Assembly: GCA_016183805.1 (NCBI GenBank)
Contig: JACPDX010000012.1
Span: 3,195-67,194 of the forward strand
Source of the DNA: Bacteroidota bacterium
GTDB taxonomy: Bacteria; Bacteroidota; Bacteroidia; Flavobacteriales_E; Vicingaceae
DNA length: 64,000 nt
Direction of reading: 5' to 3'
The notes beneath the pieces are model-generated. The model was not told the origin of the DNA, did not search any database, and saw only the letters and a program-made list of their open reading frames with translations. Both the position numbers and the translations under genes were made by a program. Numbering within the stretch: position 1 is the stretch's first letter; each line of letters begins with the position of its first letter. Shown in pieces: positions 10,267 through 18,824 of this stretch.

Positions 10267-11403
10267 TCATAATCTAAAATTAATAAGAAGTACTTTAAAA
10301 ATGATGGAACTGATAAACCAACTTCCCGACCAAATAGCGGCAGTTAAAGCACTCATCATTTCCCTGTTTTTTTCTCCTACATATTTCATTACAATGTCCG
10401 AAGTCATTGGTCCGGCCATGTTCATTAAAGGTTGACGAATTATATAAGCTACTATAGCAATAATTACGGCGTATTGATAGGGAATTATTTCAGTTAAAGC
10501 GAGGACAATGAGTGCAAAAATGGCTATTAATTGTGTTAATGGAATGGCTAATTTGTAACCTAATTTTTCTTTAATGATGGGTACAAAAAGAATAACTCCA
10601 AAAACAACTAAGGTTGCAAATGCACTTAATGCAGCAAATTTATCGGAATCTAATCCATGAATTTTGTAAAAGAATAAACCAACAAAAGGAATGGTTAACC
10701 CGGCACCAATAGCAATAATCAAGGTTGGAACGAGAGCTTTAAAAATAAGTTTCCAATCAAAATCTTTTAAATCGAACCGACTTTTACTGATTTTTGGAAC
10801 ATGTTCGACATTTTTTAAATTAAAAACAAATAGCACACCAATTAAACCAAGTATTGAGATAATTTGAAGAATCAATTTTTCGTTAAACAATGTTGGATTA
10901 ATGTTTTTTAACCCAAAAATTAAAACTCCGCTTATTATTCCTGCAAAACTCCAGGTAGAGTAGCTTAAGGTGATGGCTGCTGTGTGTGTTTCTTTTTTTG
11001 CATTTCGTAAAATGTAGGGCAATGCCGTAATTTGAATCCCTGTAAAACTTACACCCCACAAAAACAAACTGGTGTAGAGTAAATGGGTAAGTTTTAAATC
11101 AATGGCATATAAAATAACCAAAGCAAGAACAGGTGTAAGTACGGATGAAGCATAAAACAGCGGTTTTAATTTTCTACCTTTAATAAACAAACCCAGTGGA
11201 AATGCAAACAACAAAACACCCAAAAATCGAAACGATACAAACGAAGCACTTTCATGATCAAGGAAACCCACCTTTGCCATATAAATAAGCATGATGGTCA
11301 TAAACGATGAATTGATGAGTTGTAGGAAAAACTCAGCAATAATGAAAAATACGATGTGTTTTTCTAGTTTTTGGTAATGCCTTATGAAAGAGATTAAATT
11401 CAA
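10267..11403 (-). CDS. MFS transporter, 378 aa
   Basis: About twelve transmembrane segments in a major-facilitator pattern (FIIAEFFLQLINSSFMTIML, then FRFLGVLLFAFPLGLFIKGRKLKPL with the basic 2-3 loop). The substrate is unknown. Its ATG at 11403 overlaps the fmt stop by 4 nt, implying translational coupling with fmt. This pairing seems to be operon convenience rather than shared function. Confidence 0.85.
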   Translation of the reverse strand: MNLISFIRHYQKLEKHIVFFIIAEFFLQLINSSFMTIMLIYMAKVGFLDHESASFVSFRFLGVLLFAFPLGLFIKGRKLKPLFYASSVLTPVLALVILYAIDLKLTHLLYTSLFLWGVSFTGIQITALPYILRNAKKETHTAAITLSYSTWSFAGIISGVLIFGLKNINPTLFNEKLILQIISILGLIGVLFVFNLKNVEHVPKISKSRFDLKDFDWKLIFKALVPTLIIAIGAGLTIPFVGLFFYKIHGLDSDKFAALSAFATLVVFGVILFVPIIKEKLGYKLAIPLTQLIAIFALIVLALTEIIPYQYAVIIAIVAYIIRQPLMNMAGPMTSDIVMKYVGEKNREMMSALTAAIWSGSWFISSIIFKVLLINFRL

Positions 11404-12356
11404 AAGAATAATAGGTATTCATTTAAATTAAAACCGTTTAATAAGGCTGGAGCATCCATTCTTTTTTTACCTTCGAGTTGAAGTTCTAACAATTGGATAA
11501 AACCACCATTTACAGCTATTAAAATGGAGTTTTTGGTGGTAGAAATAGTTCCAACTGTTTGTTGGTGAGTTCCTATCAACTTAATAGTTTTAAATATTTT
11601 TAAGGATAAAATGGTGTTGTTTTTTTTATGCTTTAATTCCGTCCAAGCAGTTGGATAAGGACTTAAACCTCTGATTTTATTGTGAATAATATCGATGGGT
11701 TGATTCCAATCAATTTTACAATCGGGTTTAAAAATTTTATAAGCCTCTTTTAAAGTTTGGTTTTCTTTCTGTGGTTGAGTTTTAATGGATCTGTTCTCAA
11801 TGGCTTGAACAGTTTTTAAAACCAACTCTCCTCCAATGTACCTTAACTTGTCATGCAATTCTCCGGCAGTTTCGTTTTCACCAATGGTTACTTTTTTTTG
11901 TTCAATAATATCGCCCGTATCTATTTTATGTTGCAGAAAAAAAGTGGTAACTCCTGTTTCTTTTTCGCCATTTATTATTGCCCAATTAATTGGTGCTGCA
12001 CCCCTATATTGTGGCAGGAGTGAGGCATGTAGGTTAAAAGTACCTAATTCCGGCATGTTCCAAACAGCTTCGGGTAACATTCGAAAAGCAACTACAATTT
12101 GTAAGTTCGCATTCAATAATTTTAACTCTTTTAAAAATTCTTCAGATTTTAGATTGGTAGGTTGTAAAATAGTTAAATGATGTTGCGTAGCAAATTGTTT
12201 TACTGCCGATTCTTGTAGTTTCTGACCACGCCCTGCAGGTTTATCCGGTGCTGTAACAACACCAACAATGTCGTAGTTGTTTTCAATCAACACTTTTAGC
12301 GACTCCACAGCAAAATCTGGAGTTCCCATAAAAACAATACGTAACTTATTTTTCAT
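11400..12356 (-). CDS. fmt: Methionyl-tRNA formyltransferase, 318 aa
   Basis: Fmt formylates Met-tRNA(fMet) with 10-formyl-tetrahydrofolate. The N-terminal domain begins RIVFMGTPDFAVESLKVL; the folate/catalytic region shows FNLHASLLPQYRGAAPINW (Asn-His) and GVTTFFLQHKIDTGDII with the catalytic Asp. The C-terminal tRNA-binding domain begins around residue 205 (IDWNQPIDIIHNKIRGLSPYPTAWT). All landmarks are present and length is normal. A TACTTTTG element lies at 12381-12388 (minus strand), 24 nt from the ATG. Confidence 0.97.
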   Translation of the reverse strand: MKNKLRIVFMGTPDFAVESLKVLIENNYDIVGVVTAPDKPAGRGQKLQESAVKQFATQHHLTILQPTNLKSEEFLKELKLLNANLQIVVAFRMLPEAVWNMPELGTFNLHASLLPQYRGAAPINWAIINGEKETGVTTFFLQHKIDTGDIIEQKKVTIGENETAGELHDKLRYIGGELVLKTVQAIENRSIKTQPQKENQTLKEAYKIFKPDCKIDWNQPIDIIHNKIRGLSPYPTAWTELKHKKNNTILSLKIFKTIKLIGTHQQTVGTISTTKNSILIAVNGGFIQLLELQLEGKKRMDAPALLNGFNLNEYLLFF

Positions 12357-12380
12357 CTAACAATGGTTTATTTGTGGTTA

Positions 12381-12388
12381 CAAAAGTA
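12381..12388 (-). promoter_or_regulatory. Putative -7 element for fmt
   Basis: Minus strand reads TACTTTTG (TAnnTTTG) upstream of the fmt ATG at 12356. Confidence 0.45.
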
Positions 12389-12515
12389 TTAATAATGATT
12401 TAGCATTAAGAATACATTTATCAAGAATATATCAAAGGTCGTACTTCCTGCTTTCGGCAAAAAAATAATTCGACAATTTATCCCTCTGTTCGTCCGGTAG
12501 GCTGGCATTTTTATT

Positions 12516-12557
12516 ATAACTATTTTTCTACGTATTTATACGTAGAAAAATAATTAT
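12516..12557. repeat. Long hairpin-forming inverted repeat between divergent genes
   Basis: Two 19-nt arms (12516-12534, containing TTTTTCTACGTA, and 12539-12557, containing TACGTAGAAAAA) are complementary with one mismatch and separated by TTTA. It lies between fmt (minus) and the sensor-kinase gene (plus), upstream of both, so it is not a normal terminator for either. It could be an operator, a 5'-leader hairpin or a mobile-element relic. The rest of the 287-bp spacer shows only a TATCTTTA near-promoter at 12601-12608. Confidence 0.7.
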
Positions 12558-12643
12558 TTTTTAAGTAGTTTCTGTTATTTAATTTTTGTTTTATTTACAT
12601 TATCTTTACTAGACTATTCTTAAGTAATTTACTTAGTTTATTT

Positions 12644-13576
12644 ATGATTGAAAACAATCCTCTTCAACTTCAAATTGTAATTAATAAATTACTGGAATTA
12701 GCTTATCAGGAAAATAATATCAAAACGATTGTAAAAAAATCTTTAAATATCATTTTAAACTCACCGATTTCATCCTCAATATCTAATAAAGGTATTATTT
12801 TTATTACTGAAGACAATTCTAAACTTAGACTTATTGCTGAAAAAAACATTGAAAAAGAGATTGCAACAAGTTGCCGTAAGGTTGATTTTAGTGAGTGTGT
12901 TTGTGGAATGGCTGCTCATACCAAACAAGTTCAATTTACTTCGTGTATTACCCATTTACATAAAAAGATATCAAAAACTAAAAATCATGGGCATTACAGT
13001 ATTCCTATTTTGTACAACGAAACCGTTTACGGTGTTTTAACACTTTATTTAAACCCCAATCATGTAAAAAATAAATTTGAAATAGAAACACTTCAAACTA
13101 TTACCAAAACACTTGGGTTAATTATTTATAAAAAACGATTAGCAAAATTTGCCAGATTTAACAGAACAAAATTAGATGTAAGTTTTGGGCAAAAATATTT
13201 TAATACACTGGCTAAATTTTTGACCAAAGAAATAGGTATGAAATATTGCGTAATAGGTAGTTACAACAAACAAGAAAATACGATAACTACCTATACATTT
13301 ACTCAAAACAATAAAGTGTTAAAAAATATTACTTACCACTTAGAAGGAACTCCTTGTAATAATGTTTTTGATGCAGCATATTGTTTTTATCCGCAAAATA
13401 TTCAACAATTGTTTCCTACGGATAAATATTTGGAACAATTAGGAGCAGAGAGTTATTTTGCCATGCCTCTTATCAACGAAAAAAAGGTTCGTATTGGAAT
13501 TGTTGCCATGTTAGGTGATAAACCGATAGGTAATGAGTTGGAGAAAAAGGAAATTCTTAACGTATTTATTCCGTAA
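12644..13576 (+). CDS. Sensor histidine kinase fragment 1: N-terminal GAF domains (frameshifted gene)
   Basis: 310 codons with two GAF-like domains (about 15-165 and 180-305): ISNKGIIFITEDNSKLRLIAEKN, the CVCGMAAHTKQ segment, and YSIPILYNETVYGVLTLYL. The frame stops just inside the end of the second GAF (KKEILNVFIP-stop). Removing one C from the CC at 13571-13572 would turn ATT CCG TAA into ATT CGT AAA ATT TTT GAG and join it directly to the next fragment (VFI-RKIFEDRIKLNE). So this is the 5' part of one gene spanning 12644-16162, broken either in nature or in the assembly. It would have sensed a small ligand or redox signal; the ligand is unknown. Confidence 0.75.
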   Translation: MIENNPLQLQIVINKLLELAYQENNIKTIVKKSLNIILNSPISSSISNKGIIFITEDNSKLRLIAEKNIEKEIATSCRKVDFSECVCGMAAHTKQVQFTSCITHLHKKISKTKNHGHYSIPILYNETVYGVLTLYLNPNHVKNKFEIETLQTITKTLGLIIYKKRLAKFARFNRTKLDVSFGQKYFNTLAKFLTKEIGMKYCVIGSYNKQENTITTYTFTQNNKVLKNITYHLEGTPCNNVFDAAYCFYPQNIQQLFPTDKYLEQLGAESYFAMPLINEKKVRIGIVAMLGDKPIGNELEKKEILNVFIP

Positions 13577-15677
13577 AATTTTTGAGGATAGGATTAAACT
13601 AAATGAAATAAAGTACAAAGATGTCTTTGATAAATTTCAGGATATTTTTATAAGAGCTACTTTGTTGCCTGATAGAGAGTCTGTTATCACTGAAGTTTCG
13701 GAATCAATTTTTAAATTTTCAGGGTACAAACCGATTGAATTAATCGGTAAACCTTCATCAATGTTTTATCACAATAAAAAAGAACGTGATGAAATGATTA
13801 AACAATTATTGAAACATAAACAGATTAAGGATTATCCATTAACCCTTATAAAGAAAAATGGAACACCTGCTTATGTTCAGGTTACTGCACAACTTGTTTT
13901 TGAAAAAGAAATCCCAAAAGAAATAAGAATTATTGCCAGAGACGTAAGCGAAAAACGAAACGAAGAAATACGAAAAGAAATAACCTACCTAATTGCCAAG
14001 AAGACCCAACGCAGAATAATAAACATAAACAGTTTAGCTGAATTTGTACACAAAATTTTGGGTAAAATTATAGATACTTCCAACTTTCATATTACCTTAA
14101 CTAATAAAGAAAACAATACGATTGATTTTATTGTCTTTTCCGATCAGAAAGTTAAAATAGAAGACGTTAGATTTTCAACACCGATTCAAAATTCTTTAAT
14201 AGAATACATTATTGAAACAAAGGCTATTTTTATAAAAAATGAGGAAGAATTAAAGAGTATCATTAAAAATAACAATCTAACCTATAAATCGCCAATTCCT
14301 AAAATTTTAATCAGTTTTCCATTAAAAAACGAAGGTGTAGTTGTAGGGCTCTTAACTGTAAAATCGTATAAAAATGAAAATGTCTTTACAAAAAGTGATA
14401 TTGATTTATTAGATTTTACGGCAACACAATTGTCGAATATTATTGAAAAAGATCAATGGCAAAAAAGTTTAATCAACAAAGAAAAATATTTCCGTTCGTT
14501 GGTAGAGAGTTCGTTAGAAGTAATTGGTATGGTTGATGAAAATGGTAAAATTAATTACATCTCGGAATCGGTAAAAACTATTTTAGGATATCCTGCCCAT
14601 TATTTAATAGGCAAGTATTTTTACGATTTTATTCCTGAAAAGTATTACGAACAGTCAATAGAGCAATTAGAAAGAATTGTTTACGGAAAAACACACTTTA
14701 ATCCCTTTATGGTAAAAGTAATTACTAAAAATAAAGACACAAGAATAATACAATATACCATAAACAACCAGCTTAAAAATAAAGAAATAAAGGGTATCAT
14801 ATTTAATGCAAGCGATATTACAGAAAAACATCAGAATGAAAAAAAACTACGATACTCGCAGGAAGAATTAATTAAACAACAAGAAAATTACAAAACCATT
14901 TTTGACAATGCCAATGAGGGTATTATCAGATTTACCAAAGATTTTAAAATTGTAGATGTTAATAAACGAATGATAGGTATTATTGGTTATTCTAAGAATG
15001 AATTGCTTAGCAAAACTGTTTTTGATTTAACCGAAAAAAGTAATGACGGATTGGTAAAAAATGACCTAAAAGATTTACTTACCAAAAAAATCACAAAAAT
15101 ACTTCTTGAAAAAAAGATGGTTCATAAAAATGGTAAAAATATTATTTGTAAAATATTTATTAAACCCATTTTTACTGACAATAATAAATTTGAATATTTT
15201 ATTGCTTTTATTACTGATATTACTAAACGTAATGAGGCTATTTTAAAAGCTTTGGAGATAGAACACGCACTACATTTTTCCAGTAATGTTTTGTATGTTG
15301 ATATACACGGAAACTTACTTAACGCAAGTATAAATTTAACAAATTTAAACGGTTATACCCGTAAAGAACTAATAGGAAAAAATATAAGAATATTAAACTC
15401 CGGTTATCATTCTAAAGAATTTTTTAAAGATTTATGGAATACTGTTTTAGCAGGTAAAGTGTGGAAAGGAGAAATAAGAAATAAAAGAAAAGACGGCTCT
15501 TTTTATTGGATTTTTTCATCAGTTATTCCTATAAAGGATTTGAACAATAAGGTTAATTATTTTATTGTTGTTCAAAATGATATGACTGCATTAAAACTAT
15601 CAAAAACCGAACGAATCAGGGAACAGAAATTAACCAACTTGATGAATCGACACAAGATATTTATAACAATTCATTAA
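13533..15677 (+). CDS. Sensor histidine kinase fragment 2: PAS-GAF-PAS-PAS-PAS (frameshifted gene)
   Basis: Authentic sequence starts near 13573 (RKIFEDRIKLNE); the first codons are a different-frame overlap. Domains by eye: PAS about 25-140 (SIFKFSGYKPIELIGK), GAF about 150-300, PAS about 315-430 (SSLEVIGMVDENGKINYISES), PAS about 440-570 (DNANEGIIRFTKDFKIVDVN), and an Aer-like PAS about 580-695 (LNGYTRKELIGKNIRILNSG, KRKDGSFYWIFSS). It ends with KTERIREQKLTNLMNRHK and a stop. The dimerisation/phosphoacceptor H-box that should follow in this kinase family is absent and the reading frame changes near 15630-15645. Confidence 0.75.
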   Translation: MSWRKRKFLTYLFRKIFEDRIKLNEIKYKDVFDKFQDIFIRATLLPDRESVITEVSESIFKFSGYKPIELIGKPSSMFYHNKKERDEMIKQLLKHKQIKDYPLTLIKKNGTPAYVQVTAQLVFEKEIPKEIRIIARDVSEKRNEEIRKEITYLIAKKTQRRIININSLAEFVHKILGKIIDTSNFHITLTNKENNTIDFIVFSDQKVKIEDVRFSTPIQNSLIEYIIETKAIFIKNEEELKSIIKNNNLTYKSPIPKILISFPLKNEGVVVGLLTVKSYKNENVFTKSDIDLLDFTATQLSNIIEKDQWQKSLINKEKYFRSLVESSLEVIGMVDENGKINYISESVKTILGYPAHYLIGKYFYDFIPEKYYEQSIEQLERIVYGKTHFNPFMVKVITKNKDTRIIQYTINNQLKNKEIKGIIFNASDITEKHQNEKKLRYSQEELIKQQENYKTIFDNANEGIIRFTKDFKIVDVNKRMIGIIGYSKNELLSKTVFDLTEKSNDGLVKNDLKDLLTKKITKILLEKKMVHKNGKNIICKIFIKPIFTDNNKFEYFIAFITDITKRNEAILKALEIEHALHFSSNVLYVDIHGNLLNASINLTNLNGYTRKELIGKNIRILNSGYHSKEFFKDLWNTVLAGKVWKGEIRNKRKDGSFYWIFSSVIPIKDLNNKVNYFIVVQNDMTALKLSKTERIREQKLTNLMNRHKIFITIH

Positions 15678-15727
15678 AACTTTTAACTCAGGCGATACAA
15701 GAAGCCCGTAATATTTCACATGGTTTA

Positions 15728-16162
15728 ATGAGCAGAGCACTTGTTCAGTTTGGTTTATCTTATGCCATAAGTGATATGATAAAAAATATTCAAAACACAC
15801 ATGCTACAATTAAAATCACCTACAAACAAAATATTAACAATAAACGTTTCGATAGTGAAATAGAAAAAGGATTGTATAGGGTTCTTCAGGAACTATTAAG
15901 CAATATTGTTAAACATGCTGAAGCAACAACAGCAGAAATTGAATTGGTAAAAAATTCGAATGTATTAAACGTAAAAATAAAAGACAATGGTGTTGGGTTA
16001 GTTCATAATATTTTAGAAGGAAAACAATCTTTGGGAATAGGATTAAAAAATGTTGAAACCAGAATTAATTACTTGTCGGGTTCTTTTATTATTAATGAAA
16101 GTGTAAAAAAAGGAACAGAAATATTAATAGCTATACCCACCAACAAATTATTAAATGCGTGA
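15728..16162 (+). CDS. Sensor histidine kinase fragment 3: HATPase domain (frameshifted gene)
   Basis: In-frame similarity begins upstream of the ATG, at about 15632 (NQLDESTQDIYNNS, then QAIQEARNISHGLM), so the ATG at 15728 is internal to the former gene. The ATP-binding domain has the N box (RVLQELLSNIVKHAEA), G1 (KIKDNGVGLV) and G2 (SLGIGLKNVETRI), as in the HisKA_3/NarX-type family. No phosphoacceptor His motif of the RxxIAxDLHDxLGQ type is found in any frame between fragments 2 and 3. The partner response regulator follows at 16304. If expressed alone, this fragment could bind ATP but not autophosphorylate in the normal way. Confidence 0.75.
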   Translation: MSRALVQFGLSYAISDMIKNIQNTHATIKITYKQNINNKRFDSEIEKGLYRVLQELLSNIVKHAEATTAEIELVKNSNVLNVKIKDNGVGLVHNILEGKQSLGIGLKNVETRINYLSGSFIINESVKKGTEILIAIPTNKLLNA

Positions 16163-16189
16163 AAGGAGGCTGAAGATTAGTTATTTGGG

Positions 16190-16257
16190 ATTTTTGATTG
16201 ACGATTGACGATTTTTAATTTGATAACTGACAACTAGAAACTAAAAACTTAAAACCA
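16190..16257. repeat. Degenerate intergenic simple repeat
   Basis: Words such as GATTGACGATTGACGATTTTT and ACTGACAACTAGAAACTAAAA A-type runs fill the spacer between the broken kinase and its response regulator. Same class of filler as near 4.4, 6.2 and 30.3 kb. No gene or clear hairpin seen. Confidence 0.5.
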
Positions 16258-16303
16258 TGAACTGCGTAGCACTCATGAATACTTTAACCTAAAATAAAAA
16301 ACC

Positions 16304-16954
16304 ATGAATAAAAAAGAAATAAGATTGATGATTGTTGATGATCATAAAATGATTAGAGACGGAATAAAATTGATGTTAAAAAGTAATCCGGAAATTAAAT
16401 TGATTGCAGAGGCAGAAAATGGTTTAGAAGCTGTAAAGTATATCGATAATAATCCCAAAGCTTTAGATGTGGTGTTAATGGATATAAGTATGCCAAAATT
16501 AAATGGTATTGATGCTACAAAAGATATTAAAGCTCATCATAAACATATTAATATACTTGCTATTACTATGCATTTAGAAGAATCGTATATTACTGATATG
16601 ATGAAAGCAGGAGCAAGTGGTTATATTTTAAAAGAATCAGGAAAAGAAGATTTGATTGAAGCTATCCTAAAAGTTGCTGAGGGTAAATTGTATTTTACTT
16701 CAGAAGTTTCTTCAATTATTATTGGAAATATGATGAATAACGATTCAACAAATCATACGAAAAGTATTATTTCTGATAGAGAAAAAGAGGTGATAAAATA
16801 TGTCGCACAAGGTATTTCAAATATAGAAATTGGCGAAAAATTAAACTTAAGTGCAAGAACCATAGAATCTCATAGAAGAAATATTTTGCAAAAATTAGAT
16901 TTAAAAAATACAGCCGAAATGATTTCCTATGCTATTAAACATCATTGGGTTTAG
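16304..16954 (+). CDS. NarL/FixJ-family response regulator, 216 aa
   Basis: A receiver domain (about 5-125) with the acidic pair (VDDHKM), phospho-acceptor Asp60 in VVLMDISMPKLNG, the switch Thr in ITMHLEES and Lys in GYILKESG, followed by a LuxR-type helix-turn-helix (about 150-212: LSDREKEVIKYVAQGISNIEI, then LSARTIESHRRNILQKL). All receiver residues are intact. It sits downstream of the broken PAS/GAF kinase and is almost certainly its cognate regulator. With the kinase damaged it may be orphaned or use another kinase. A TACTTTAA near-promoter occurs in the leader. Confidence 0.93.
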   Translation: MNKKEIRLMIVDDHKMIRDGIKLMLKSNPEIKLIAEAENGLEAVKYIDNNPKALDVVLMDISMPKLNGIDATKDIKAHHKHINILAITMHLEESYITDMMKAGASGYILKESGKEDLIEAILKVAEGKLYFTSEVSSIIIGNMMNNDSTNHTKSIISDREKEVIKYVAQGISNIEIGEKLNLSARTIESHRRNILQKLDLKNTAEMISYAIKHHWV

Positions 16955-16966
16955 TTTCCTAAGTTT

Positions 16967-17734
16967 CTAAAAAATAAACTCAAAACTATTATTAACAGCG
17001 TTGTATTTAACAGTTTTTTTATCGAATAGTTGATCGATTTTTTTACTATCAACCGTATTTTTTGGAGTATCGCAATGGCACGATTCATTATTAACCAAAC
17101 ATATTTTATCGGCTAATTGCAAAGCAAGTTCAATATAGTGAGTTGAAAAAATGATGGTTTTGTTGTAATCATTAGCAAGTACCTTTAGTAATTTAAAAAT
17201 TTCCATATTATTTACTAAATCTAAATGAGCAGTTGGTTCATCCAAGATAATAATCGGAGTATTTTGAGCAATAGCTCTTGCAATGTTTACTTTTTGCTTT
17301 TCGCCATCACTTAACGAACTAAAATCGCGATTTGTCAATGAATTAATTCCACACATTTCAACAGCAGTTTCTACCTGTATTTCATCTTCTTCAGTTAATT
17401 TTCCCAACCAATTGGTATAAGGATATCTTCCAAAAGCAACGAACTCTTTTACGGATATATTGGTAATGGTAATTTTTGAAGTTAAAACAACACTTATCAG
17501 GTTTGCAAAATCTTTATCGGCTAATTTAAACAAATCATTATTTTTAACAGAAATTGAACCTGAAATAGGAGGGATGAGCCTACATAATGTTTTGATTAAT
17601 GTTGATTTGCCTTCACCATTTCTACCAATTATACAAATTAACTCACCCGAATTAAACGATGTGGTCATATTTTTTACAACAGTACATTTATTGTACCCAA
17701 TGGTTAAACCGGATATGTGTATTAACGATTCCAT
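16967..17734 (-). CDS. FecE/BtuD-type ABC importer ATPase, 255 aa
   Basis: ATPase of a siderophore, heme or cobalamin importer. Walker A GRNGEGKSTLIK (about 37-48), signature LSDGEKQKVNIARA, Walker B IIILDEPTAHLD and switch His (STHYIELALQLAD) are all present. The start overlaps the permease stop by one base (TAATG). No periplasmic binding protein or TonB receptor gene is nearby, so the substrate is uncertain; iron-siderophore or vitamin B12 is the family expectation. Confidence 0.92.
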   Translation of the reverse strand: MESLIHISGLTIGYNKCTVVKNMTTSFNSGELICIIGRNGEGKSTLIKTLCRLIPPISGSISVKNNDLFKLADKDFANLISVVLTSKITITNISVKEFVAFGRYPYTNWLGKLTEEDEIQVETAVEMCGINSLTNRDFSSLSDGEKQKVNIARAIAQNTPIIILDEPTAHLDLVNNMEIFKLLKVLANDYNKTIIFSTHYIELALQLADKICLVNNESCHCDTPKNTVDSKKIDQLFDKKTVKYNAVNNSFEFIF

Positions 17735-18792
17735 TATCCGACATTGGTTATTCGTTTGTTTTTAAAAATTATCCAAATAATTATTGGAATTCCAATAAAC
17801 GAAGTAATAGCATTTATAGGTAAAATAGTATCTGAATTTGGTAAAATAGAAATAATATCTGCAAACAACAATACATTAATACCAATTAAAATGGAAAGAG
17901 GAATTAATATTTTATGGTTCGATGTTTTTGACAACATTCGTGATAAATGAGGAACAATAATTCCAATAAAACCTATTGGACCACAATAGGCAGTAACTAA
18001 ACCGGTTAATAAAGCTGTTATTACAACAACAGTTAATTGAAAATTTTTAACATTTAAACCTAAGGTCTTAGCATAATCTTCACCCAATAAATACAGGTTT
18101 AATTGTTTTGAAATTAAAAACGACCAGACTAATCCTAAAATTAAAAATGGGCTAATTACAAGCAATTGTGTATTAGAAATTGAATTTAAATTTCCCATCG
18201 TCCACATAATAAATGATTTTAATTGACTGTCGTAACTAAAGTATTGAATAATACTGATAAAAGCAGTTGTAATACTTCCAAGCATTATTCCTAAAATCAG
18301 CACCGTCATCATATCTTTTAAACGATAAATAGAGGCTAGTAGAATTAGTAAAACCAATAGAGAGCCTATAAAAGACGAAATTACAATTCCATAACTGCCA
18401 AAAAAGCTTAACGAATTAGCAGAAATTCCAAACATGGATAAACCCATTATAAAAATGGCAACTCCTAGTCCGGCACCGGCACTTATTCCTAAAATATATG
18501 GTCCGGCTAATGGGTTTCTGAACAACGTTTGCATTTGCAAACCACTTACTGACAGGGCTGCACCACATAGTATTGCGGCTAAAGCTTTCGGTAAACGATT
18601 ATTTAAAATGATAATTTGCCAGCTTTCTTTTTCATTTACGGTGTTGGTTAAGATGTTTAAAATCGAATGAAAAGGAATTTGAACAGAACCAAGAAACAAA
18701 TCCAATAGAAAAAGGATAACTAATGAAATCAATAAGGAAAACATCAATATTTTATTTCCGGTAAGGATTTTAGGCATTAATTTTTTGGTCAC
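17734..18792 (-). CDS. FecCD-family ABC importer permease, 352 aa
   Basis: About ten transmembrane helices with family motifs RLPKALAAILCGAALSVSGLQMQTLFRNPLAGPYILGIS-type region (N-terminal third), GIMLGSITTAFI and GPIGFIGIIVPHLSRML near the C-terminus. Such permeases carry iron-siderophore, heme or cobalamin across the inner membrane. It is upstream of, and coupled to, the ATPase gene. It begins 32 bp after the end of the patatin-like gene on the same strand. Confidence 0.92.
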   Translation of the reverse strand: MTKKLMPKILTGNKILMFSLLISLVILFLLDLFLGSVQIPFHSILNILTNTVNEKESWQIIILNNRLPKALAAILCGAALSVSGLQMQTLFRNPLAGPYILGISAGAGLGVAIFIMGLSMFGISANSLSFFGSYGIVISSFIGSLLVLLILLASIYRLKDMMTVLILGIMLGSITTAFISIIQYFSYDSQLKSFIMWTMGNLNSISNTQLLVISPFLILGLVWSFLISKQLNLYLLGEDYAKTLGLNVKNFQLTVVVITALLTGLVTAYCGPIGFIGIIVPHLSRMLSKTSNHKILIPLSILIGINVLLFADIISILPNSDTILPINAITSFIGIPIIIWIIFKNKRITNVG

Positions 18793-18824
18793 TTGTTGTT
18801 GGTTATTTCCGTCTTCGGACTTTT

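Noticed and set aside
12516-12557. Rho-independent terminator
   Set aside because: Both neighbouring genes point away from it, so neither would be terminated there.
13533-13576. Programmed frameshift between GAF and PAS fragments of the kinase
   Set aside because: No slippery heptamer is seen; a single extra C explains the break, and a second lesion exists further on.
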